Source: JAWLGW01 sp964569055 (GTDB lineage: Bacteria > Planctomycetota > J058). From it: 10,471 nt of DNA. The stretch is from positions 1 to 10,471 of the forward strand of contig CAZMSZ010000273.1 of NCBI GenBank assembly GCA_964569055.1, read 5' to 3'. Position numbers and translations under genes: made by a program. This document shows positions 1 to 5,867 of the stretch, piece by piece; the stretch's first letter is position 1, and every line of letters starts with the position of its first letter. A model generated the notes under the pieces. That model saw only the letters and a program-made list of their open reading frames with translations. It did not search any database and was not told the DNA's origin.

Positions 1-1017
1 CGCTCGCGGCGAGGCCTCGAGCGCGGTCTCCGCCGCGATCAGCGAGCTCGAGCCGCGCTCAACTCCAGCGAGGCCGGCGCTCGCCACGGCGTCGGCGCAG
101 AGGCGCGGCGGCGGCGCCGCGCCGAGCGACATGGCGCTCAGCTCGTCCGCGGCGGCCTCGGCGGTCGGGCGGACCGTGGGGTCGGCCGCGAGCAGCCCGG
201 CGACCAGCTCGGCGAGCGGCTCGGGCACCTCCGCGGCCTCCGCGAGCGCGCCGGGCGCGAGCGAGGGGAGGAGCGTGCAGACCTCGAGCGGCGCCGTGGT
301 GGAGGAGGCGAGCGGCGCGCAGGGGCCGAGGAGCGCGCGGTAGGCGAGCGCGCCCAGGGCGTAGAGGTCCGCCGCCGGAGACCAGTCGCCGTGCCGCGCC
401 ACCTCGGGCGCGATGAAGAACGGCGTCCCGATCAGCCCGCCCGGGCGGGTGAGCCGGACCTGCTCGTCGAGCGAGAGCGCGATCCCGAAGTCGCCGAGCT
501 TGACCGCCCCGGTCGGCGTGACGAGCACGTTGCTCGGCTTCACGTCCCGGTGGACGATCCCGCGCCGGTGCACGGCGGCGAGGGCGCGGGCGACGCGCGC
601 GAGCACCCACACGACCTCGTCCGGCGCGAGCCGCTGCTCGGCCCGGTCGGCCAGCAGCTCGCCGAGGTCGCGCCCTTCCACCAGCTCGAGCACCAGGTAC
701 GCGCGGCCGCTGCGCGGGTCGACCCCGTGGGCGAGGACGCCCACGATCGCAGGGTGCGCCAGCCCCTCGAGCACCAGCGCCTCGCGCTGGAAGCGGAGCA
801 GCGCCGCGGTGTCGGTCCCGGCGGCGCTGAGCACCTTGAGCGCCACCCGCCGACCGCCTGGGGCGATCGCGAGGTAAACCTCGCCCATGCCGCCCCGCCC
901 GAGGAGCCGCAGCACGCGGAACGGGCCGAGGCGGTCGATCAGTCGCGCCGTGCTGGGGCGGGGGGCGCGGGTCGAGCGGCCTCGCCGCGGGATCAGCCGA
1001 GTGCGCGTCTCGGACAC
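1..1017 (-). CDS. Hanks-type serine/threonine protein kinase (partial, runs off left edge)
   Basis: The minus-strand frame stays open from a GTG at 1017 to base 1, giving 339 visible residues. It has the full set of eukaryotic-like kinase motifs: glycine loop GRGGMGEVY (about residues 40-48), ATP-binding Lys61 in VALKVL, a candidate alpha-C Glu79, catalytic loop HRDVKPSN (156-163, Asp158), DFG (176-178) and APE (203-205) after an activation segment containing a threonine (GTPFF). The kinase fold ends near residue 290, and the C-terminal part beyond base 1 (often a membrane anchor and sensor in this family) is not visible. I chose GTG 1017 because AGAGAGG lies about 5 nt upstream; an in-frame GTG at 1023 sits directly on that purine run and is less likely. 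It should phosphorylate Ser/Thr on partner proteins. The FHA-containing cyclase encoded just upstream on the same strand is a candidate partner by position only. Confidence 0.93.
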   Translation of the reverse strand, partial: MSETRTRLIPRRGRSTRAPRPSTARLIDRLGPFRVLRLLGRGGMGEVYLAIAPGGRRVALKVLSAAGTDTAALLRFQREALVLEGLAHPAIVGVLAHGVDPRSGRAYLVLELVEGRDLGELLADRAEQRLAPDEVVWVLARVARALAAVHRRGIVHRDVKPSNVLVTPTGAVKLGDFGIALSLDEQVRLTRPGGLIGTPFFIAPEVARHGDWSPAADLYALGALAYRALLGPCAPLASSTTAPLEVCTLLPSLAPGALAEAAEVPEPLAELVAGLLAADPTVRPTAEAAADELSAMSLGAAPPPRLCADAVASAGLAGVERGSSSLIAAETALEASPRA

Positions 1018-1259
1018 GGACACCTCTCTGCGCCGCCTGGCGGCAGGCGCGCGCGAGGGGCGCGCAACGAACGGGCCAGCCCGTGCGCGCGGCGCCACCG
1101 AGGCGCTCGGGCGCGGCGGCTGGTCTCGCCTGGGGCAGACGACGGCCGGCGCGGGGGAGGTTGCGCCAGCCGCGCAGCGCGGCGTGCGGGGGCGGCGCGC
1201 GCGGGAGGCCACGCGCGGGGAGCCCACGCCCGCGAAGCCTCGCGCAAGGTCGCTGCCGC

Positions 1260-1398
1260 GGCTGTCGCATCGAGCCTCGTGCCCGTGCCCCTGCCCCTTC
1301 TCGTGGCCCGCGTGAGCGCGCGGACGGGCAGGGGTCACGCGCACGAAGACGGGCAGGGGCGCGGGCCCGGGCACGAAGGCGGACGCCAAGCGACGGCC
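1260..1398 (+). repeat. Palindromic dispersed repeat, copy A (GTGCCC-type, with terminal inverted repeats)
   Basis: The left end reads GGCTGTCGCATCG, followed by GAGCCTCGTGCCCGTGCCC. The right end is the near complement (GGGCACGAAGG, GGACGCC, AAGCGACGGCC). The same order of blocks occurs in reverse complement at 7466-7563: GAGCCTCGTGCCCGTGCCC, then GGGTCACGCGCACG, then AGACGGGCA, then GGGCACGAAGG, GGACGCC and AAGCGAC. Relative to that copy this one carries an extra central segment of about 35 bases (about 1297-1331) and a further insertion of about 6 bases. Inside it the 12-mer GACGGGCAGGGG occurs twice (1323-1334 and 1348-1359), which looks like an internal duplication. CCCCTGCCC (1288-1296) and GGGCAGGGG (1326-1334) are perfect inverted arms. 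I do not recognise the family and see no target-site duplication. Confidence 0.72.
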
Positions 1399-1404
1399 TT
1401 CCCC

Positions 1405-1490
1405 GCCCTCGCCCCTGCCCAGCCTTCCGCTGAACTTGGCAAGCGCGGCCGCCGAGCCCGACAGCGGGCAAGGGCGAGGGGCTCGATCGC
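1405..1490. repeat. Second, degenerate palindromic unit beside copy A; possible 3' hairpin of the cyclase gene
   Basis: GCCCTCGCCCCTGCCC (1405-1420) is complementary, with one bulge and one mismatch, to GGGCAAGGGCGAGGGGC (1466-1482), separated by about 45 bases. Read on the minus strand, the end near 1490 gives GATCGAGCC, then CCTCGCCCTTGCCC, which resembles the GAGCCTCGTGCCCGTGCCC arm of copies A and B. It may therefore be an eroded member of the same family placed head to head with copy A. It starts about 20 bases past the stop codon of the minus-strand cyclase gene, so it could also act as a transcription end or 3' stabilising structure. No T-run follows. Confidence 0.45.
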
Positions 1491-1510
1491 CTCCCCGCGC
1501 AGGACCGCGC

Positions 1511-3361
1511 TCAGCGCGCCTTGAACGCACCGGCGGTCGAGCGCCCGCCGCCGCGGAGCTGCGTGACCGAGCGCCGCAGCCGCGCCATGTTGAGCTCGTT
1601 CTGCACCCAGGCCAGGAGCTCGCGCGGCTGGACCGGCTTGAACAGGACGAGGTGGCCGCCGGCGCGCTGCAGCTCGCGCACCTCCGGCGAGCGGCGCTGT
1701 CCCGTCAGCAGGATGCAGCTCGGCGGGTCGGGGCGCGTCTGGAGCTGCTCGAGCAGCGCGGCGCCGCTCCGCTCGGGCAGCACGAAGTCGGTGATCACGA
1801 GGTCGAACGCGCCGCGCGCGAGCCGCTCGAGCGCCTCGTCGACGCTCGCGACCGCGCTCACGTCGTACGTCTCCTCCAGCAGCGCCGTCAGGGTGAGCCG
1901 CGCCCCCTCCTCGTCGTCCACGACCAGCACCCGGCCGCGCGGCCCGGTCGCAGGGGAGGGCGGCAGGATCCGCGTCGAGGTCAGCTCGGGCTCCTGCGGG
2001 AGGCCCCACGTCCGCTCCATGCCCTCCTGGTAGACGACGGCGCGCGCGCGCCCGAGCGCCTTGGCCGCGTAGAGCGCCTGGTCCGCGCTCCGGACCAGAT
2101 CCTCGAGGGCGCGCCCGTGGTCGGGGTAGACCGCGATCCCGAGCGACGCGGTGACGTGCAGCCGCGCGGCCCCGATCGGCGGGGCGGCGATGGCGGCGGC
2201 CAGCTTGTCGGCCGCCTTCGCGGCGCCGGCGGCGCCGCCGCCCGGGAGCAGGGCCAAGAACTCCTCGCCGCCCCAGCGCCCGATCACGTCCCCCTCGCGC
2301 AGGGCGGCGCGGGCGCGCACGGCGACCTCGCGCAGCACCTCGTCGCCCGCCTGGTGGCCGTGCGTGTCGTTGACCCGCTTGAAGTGGTCGAGGTCGAACA
2401 GGATCAGGGCCAGCCGCCCGCGCCGCGCGCGCGCCCGCGCGAGCTCGTCGGCGAGCAGGCGCTCGAGCCAGGCGCGGTTGTGGAGCTGCGTCAGCTCGTC
2501 GGTGGTCGCGCGGTGATACAGCCAGGCCCGCTGCAGCGCCACCGCCAGCTGCGCGGCGATCCCCTCCACCAGCTCGCGCTCCGCGGGGGGGAGCGGCGCG
2601 GCCGGCGCGTCGCGGGTCAGGAGCAGCGCCCCGAGCGCGCGCGCGCGCTCGGCCGCGTCGGGTCGCCGGCGGCCCTCGGCCGCCACCAGCGGGACGCACA
2701 GCGCGGCCTGCTCGTGCCCGCTATCGCGCACGGGCCCCTGCCGGAGCTGGCGCGTCCGCAGCGCATCGCCGAGCAGGTCCCACAGCTCGCCCTGCGGGGC
2801 GCCGAGCCCGTGCCCGAGCACCGGCGTCGGCGGGTCGGCGCCCCGCCGCTGGAGGAGGAGCGTCCCCCGGGCGAAGCCGGTGAACTCGATCAAGTCGCGG
2901 AGCAGCGCGCCCGCCAGCGGGAGCACCTCCTCCTCGGCGACCGCGTCGCGGCTGTCGAGCGTGAAGCGCAGCGCCCGGTCGCGCAGCGCCGCGCGGCAAA
3001 CGGCCGCGGTGTCCTCGGCCGCGATCGGCTTGGGCTGGGCGCGGCGCCACGCGTCGTGAGGCGCGACCCCATCCGGCGTGTAGACCAGCTCGACGTCTCC
3101 GACCCGCAGCCGATCGAACGGGCGCAGCACCGCGGCGCGGACCTCGACCCCGTTGAGCAGCACACCGTTGGTGCTGCCGAGGTCGACCAGCCGGTGACCG
3201 CGCGACGGGAGCGGCTCGAGCCGGCAGTGCCGGCGCGAGACCGCGGGCGACGCCAGCGCGACCTGGTTCAGGGACGCCTCGCGCCCGAGCGACGTCGCCT
3301 GCGAGTCGCTGAGCGAGTGGACCTCCCAACGGTCGGCGACGCGCGCTACCAGTTTGGCCAT
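1511..3361 (-). CDS. FHA - GAF-like - GGDEF - REC diguanylate cyclase
   Basis: The protein has 616 residues. The N-terminal FHA domain (about 1-100) shows the phosphothreonine-binding signature: Gly26-Arg27, Ser42-Arg43-Arg44-His45 and the STNG stretch at 63-66. A GAF-like region (about 120-280) follows. The GGDEF domain (about 284-445) has the DELTQLHNR entry motif, FDLDHFKRVND for metal and substrate binding, and an intact active site GGEEF (364-368). A product-inhibition I-site, Arg355-x-x-Asp358, lies five residues before GGEEF. The C-terminal receiver (about 476-590) has the acidic pocket Asp482-Asp483, phosphoacceptor Asp525, Thr553 and Lys575-Pro. It should make c-di-GMP from two GTP, with inputs from a phosphothreonine partner and from a histidine kinase. 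The ATG at 3361 has GGAGG (3372-3376) 10 nt upstream. It lies 55 bp after the receiver gene in the same direction, so an operon is likely. A C-terminal rather than N-terminal REC is uncommon for this class. Confidence 0.93.
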   Translation of the reverse strand: MAKLVARVADRWEVHSLSDSQATSLGREASLNQVALASPAVSRRHCRLEPLPSRGHRLVDLGSTNGVLLNGVEVRAAVLRPFDRLRVGDVELVYTPDGVAPHDAWRRAQPKPIAAEDTAAVCRAALRDRALRFTLDSRDAVAEEEVLPLAGALLRDLIEFTGFARGTLLLQRRGADPPTPVLGHGLGAPQGELWDLLGDALRTRQLRQGPVRDSGHEQAALCVPLVAAEGRRRPDAAERARALGALLLTRDAPAAPLPPAERELVEGIAAQLAVALQRAWLYHRATTDELTQLHNRAWLERLLADELARARARRGRLALILFDLDHFKRVNDTHGHQAGDEVLREVAVRARAALREGDVIGRWGGEEFLALLPGGGAAGAAKAADKLAAAIAAPPIGAARLHVTASLGIAVYPDHGRALEDLVRSADQALYAAKALGRARAVVYQEGMERTWGLPQEPELTSTRILPPSPATGPRGRVLVVDDEEGARLTLTALLEETYDVSAVASVDEALERLARGAFDLVITDFVLPERSGAALLEQLQTRPDPPSCILLTGQRRSPEVRELQRAGGHLVLFKPVQPRELLAWVQNELNMARLRRSVTQLRGGGRSTAGAFKAR

Positions 3362-3416
3362 GGGTCAGCGCCCTCCGCGCCGCCGTGCGCAAGGCAAGCG
3401 CCGTGCCTCACGAGCC

Positions 3417-3791
3417 TCAGAACGGGGAGGCCGCGCGCGCCGCGAGCGCCTCGTCGATCCGGTCGAGCATGCGCTCGGTCTCGCCGCCCTTGACGAGCAG
3501 CAGCTCGACCGCCTCGTGCCGCGCGTCACGCGGGTCCCCGGACAGGAGCGCCACGGACGTGCCCGGATGGTCTCGTCGTAGGACGGGCAGGAGCGCGGTC
3601 CCGAGCCCGTCGCCGAGGTTCACGTCGAGCATCACGAGGTCGTACGGCTCGCCGCAGAGCGCCGCGCGCGCCGCCGCCAGCGAGCCGACCGCCTCGACCC
3701 GATAGCCCCGATCCTCCAGCAGCACGCCCGTCGTGAACCGCTGCAGGTCGTCGTCCTCCACCAGGAGCACCCGGGGTGCACCTCCCTTCAT
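3417..3791 (-). CDS. Receiver-domain-only response regulator
   Basis: A 124-residue protein that is essentially one CheY-like receiver. It has the acidic pocket (Glu12, Asp13, Asp14 in LLVEDDD), phosphoacceptor Asp56 in LVMLDVNLGDGLG, switch Ser84 in ALLSGD, and Lys101 in LLLVKGG. There is no DNA-binding or enzymatic output domain, so it would act by protein contact or as a phosphate relay or sink. The residue after the conserved lysine is Gly rather than the usual Pro. Its ATG overlaps the stop of the histidine kinase gene (ATGA, bases 3788-3791), with GGAGG at 3796-3800 as ribosome binding site, so it is probably translationally coupled to that kinase and is its likely cognate partner. The FHA-GGDEF-REC gene follows after 55 bp. 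Confidence 0.9.
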   Translation of the reverse strand: MKGGAPRVLLVEDDDLQRFTTGVLLEDRGYRVEAVGSLAAARAALCGEPYDLVMLDVNLGDGLGTALLPVLRRDHPGTSVALLSGDPRDARHEAVELLLVKGGETERMLDRIDEALAARAASPF

Positions 3792-4483
3792 GCCACCTCC
3801 GTGCGGGCCGCCGGCAACTCGAGCACGGCCACGGTCCCGCCCTGTTCTCGCGCCTCGAGCACCAGCGCTCCCCCGCGCGTCCGCGCGATCCGCCGGGCGA
3901 TCGCCAGGCCGAGGCCCAGCCGCCCAGGGCGCGTGGTGACGAACGGCTCGCAGGCGGTGAGGCGCAGCTCGGGCGACAGGCCGGCGCCCTCGTCCTGCAC
4001 CTCGACCCGCACGGCGCCAGGGCCGCCCTCCACCCGCACGCGGACCCGCGCCGCCTCCTGGTCGACGGCGTCGTAGGCGTTGTCCAGCAAGCAGTACAGC
4101 GCGAGCTCGAGCTCAACGCGCGCCGTGGCCACCCGGGCAGGGCCGACGACCTCGAGCGCGGCGTCGCTCCCCACCGCGTCCAGCAGCGCCGCCGCGATCG
4201 CCGCCGCGTCCTCGTCGGCGCCGACGGGGGCCTCGTCCTCGAGCGGCTCGTCGAGCAGGTCGCTCGCGTCGCGCACCTCGCGCTCGATCACGTCGAGGCA
4301 GCGCGCCACCCGCGGCAGCTCGGGCGCGCCGGCGCGCGCCAACCTCCCGCGCACGAAGTACGCGGCGTTGCGGATGGCGCCCAGCTTGTTGCGTAACCCA
4401 TGGCGCATGGAGGCCCGGACCTCGTCCACCAGGAGCGCCTGATAAGCCCGTTGCAGCGCCGGAGGCAGGCAGATCGCGCTCAT
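3788..4483 (-). CDS. Small soluble histidine kinase (HisKA-like + HATPase_c)
   Basis: A 231-residue protein. The dimerisation/phosphotransfer helix pair near the N-terminus contains His28 in MRHGLRNKLGAIRN, with the H-x-x-x-N spacing of histidine kinases. The catalytic ATP-binding domain shows an N box (LLDNAYDAV, Asn135), a G1 box (DEGAG, 164-168), an F-box-like EPFVTTRPG and a G2 box (GRLGLGLAIARRIA, about 187-200). There is no transmembrane segment, PAS, GAF or other sensory domain, so input must come from a partner protein, or the receivers themselves may be regulated by unknown means. It is shorter than typical sensor kinases, which usually exceed 350 residues. It is the first gene of a likely three-gene unit (kinase, receiver, cyclase). 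No strong Shine-Dalgarno sequence is seen upstream of the ATG at 4483, and promoter elements in the 115-bp upstream gap are not obvious. Confidence 0.88.
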   Translation of the reverse strand: MSAICLPPALQRAYQALLVDEVRASMRHGLRNKLGAIRNAAYFVRGRLARAGAPELPRVARCLDVIEREVRDASDLLDEPLEDEAPVGADEDAAAIAAALLDAVGSDAALEVVGPARVATARVELELALYCLLDNAYDAVDQEAARVRVRVEGGPGAVRVEVQDEGAGLSPELRLTACEPFVTTRPGRLGLGLAIARRIARTRGGALVLEAREQGGTVAVLELPAARTEVA

Positions 4484-4538
4484 CGCTGGGATGCTAGCAG
4501 CGCCCGTCGAAGCTGTGGATGTGCTCCTCTGTCCCCTC

Positions 4539-4564
4539 CTCGCGCCGCGCGGCGCCCGCGCGAG
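4539..4564 (-). terminator. GC-rich hairpin downstream of the beta-barrel gene (weak terminator candidate)
   Basis: CTCGCGC (4539-4545) and GCGCGAG (4558-4564) form a perfect 7-bp stem around a 12-nt loop, 34 bases after the stop codon of the minus-strand barrel gene and about 55 bases before the start of the histidine kinase. No T-run follows on the minus strand. In DNA of this base composition such a stem can occur by chance. Confidence 0.3.
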
Positions 4565-4598
4565 AGTGCGCGGCGAACGGGTGAGGTGCCCCGCGCGC

Positions 4599-5767
4599 TC
4601 AGGGCTGGAAGGTGACCGAGAGCCCGACCCGCACCACGTCGTAGTCGCCGCCGAGGTCGCGGCGGGTCGTCTCGTAGGTGCCCTCGAGCCCGAGCACCAG
4701 CCAGGAGAGCGGCGCCCAGAGCAGGCCGCCGCCGGCGCGAATGCTCTCGAGCGAGCGACCCGCCTCGTCGTCCTCGACCGGGTCCTGCTCGATCCAGGCC
4801 ACGTTGGCGATGGCCTCGAGCCCGTAGGGGAGCGACTGCGCCACGGCGAGGCCCACGCGCGTCTGGACCAGCAGCGGTGAGCCGAGCACGAAGCCGAGCT
4901 CCCGGGCGGCGTCGAGGGACAGCGTGGTGGAGGGGGTCGCCCGCCAGGCGAGCCGTCCGGCGACGAAGAAGGCCTCGGGCTCCTCGCCCTCGTATCCGCG
5001 CGCCTCGATGATCGTGCCGACCTCGTAGCCGACGCGCACCTCGGCGGAGACGGGTCCGATCGGCTCGATCCGCAGGCCCCCGAACGGGCCGACCACGAAC
5101 AGGTCGGGATCGGTCGCGGCCTCGTCGTCGACGTGGCTGATCTGACGGAAGCGCACGCCGACCTCGAGCAGGATCGGCAGCGAGAGCGACGACCCGACCC
5201 GGGCCGAGCCGCCGTAGCTGATCCGGTCGCTGCCGTCGAGCTCGCGCTCGAGGAAGTCCTGATACGTGACCGTGCCCTCGAGGCCGACCTCGGCGTAGCG
5301 ACCGAACAGCACGTCCACGCGGGCGGCCGCGTCGCCGAGGAGACGGTCGATCGGCGCGCCGAACGCGCGCGGGTCGTCGGAGCGGCCGAGGAGCCCGAGG
5401 CCCGCCTGCGCGGCCGCGCGCACGCGGCGACCCGTGTAGCTGGCGAGGAATCGCCCGCGGTGTTGGAGCCGCTGGAACTCCGGGAACTCGGGGTAGGCCG
5501 ACAGCGTGGCGCCGTAGCCGAGGCGCAGCTCGGTGCGCTCCCCGAGCCGCACGAGGTCGAGGCCGGCCGAGGCGAGGAGCTCGGCGCTCGCCTCGGCGTC
5601 CTCGCTCCGGAAGATGTTGCTGTTGTAGTAGCTCGCGAAGCGGAGGAACGGGACCAGCCGCAGCCGAGGCGTGAGGGGGAACCCCACGCCGGCGGGCTCG
5701 GCGCCGAAGGCGCTCGGCGTGAGCAGCGCTCCGCCGCGCAGGTCGAGCTCGCTCGCGATCGGCGAGG
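4599..5767 (-). CDS. Outer-membrane beta-barrel protein, exopolysaccharide-porin-like (5' end lost in assembly gap)
   Basis: About 389 codons are visible up to the N run; the start codon and signal peptide are missing. The sequence is built of alternating hydrophobic/polar strands separated by acidic, Gly-rich turns, and it ends in VRVGLSVTFQP with a near-terminal aromatic residue, as outer-membrane barrels do. Near the visible N-terminus the motif SYYNSNIFRSED (about 5600-5635) matches the Y-x-x-N-I/V-F pattern I associate with the beta-barrel porin family common in exopolysaccharide loci (BBP2-like). Regular strand pairs such as TELRLGYGATLSAYPEF, AEVGLEGTVTYQDF and AEVRVGYEVGTIIEA run throughout. 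In myxobacteria barrels of this kind are required for polysaccharide export beside OPX proteins. A Wzx-like flippase gene 2 kb away fits that role. A general porin or an uncharacterised barrel remains possible. The open frame continuing beyond the gap into 5945 is an artefact of N translation. Confidence 0.78.
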
Positions 5768-5867
5768 NNNNNNNNNNNNNNNNNNNNNNNNNNNNNNNNN
5801 NNNNNNNNNNNNNNNNNNNNNNNNNNNNNNNNNNNNNNNNNNNNNNNNNNNNNNNNNNNNNNNNNNN
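5768..5867. other. Assembly gap (100 N)
   Basis: Exactly 100 undefined bases, the length commonly used for gaps of unknown size. The gap lies between two divergent coding regions and hides the start codons, signal peptides and any divergent promoter of the beta-barrel gene (minus) and the glycosidase-like gene (plus). The true distance, and even the correctness of the join, cannot be judged from the sequence. Confidence 0.98.

Larger units (their letters stand above)
1018..1510. other. Structured intergenic region between kinase and FHA-GGDEF-REC gene
   Basis: No convincing gene is seen in these 493 bases; open frames here have no recognisable protein features and overlap one another. The half next to the kinase (1024-1259) is its 5' leader or promoter region, but I see no clear -35/-10 pair. 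A small stem-loop, ACGGG/CCCGT around a 4-nt loop (1071-1084), is flanked by CGCGC (1061-1065) and GCGCG (1085-1089), which can extend the stem across a bulge. The other half (1260-1490) holds one clear and one degenerate palindromic repeat element. The distance and structure make it likely that the kinase is transcribed separately from the cyclase operon, although read-through cannot be excluded. Confidence 0.6.

Noticed and set aside
59..1471. A 470-codon minus-strand open frame overlapping the Ser/Thr kinase
   Set aside because: It is out of frame with the kinase motifs; the correct frame, from GTG 1017, gives an intact kinase.
1436..3493. A 685-codon plus-strand open frame opposite the cyclase gene
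   Set aside because: Its translation is Arg/Pro/Ala/Gln-rich with no domain, and it lies antisense to a protein with complete FHA, GGDEF and REC motifs. It is a by-product of high GC.
4484..4598. Search for a promoter of the histidine kinase operon in the upstream gap
   Set aside because: No pair resembling a -35/-10 or -24/-12 promoter with proper spacing was convincing; only the GC hairpin was reported.
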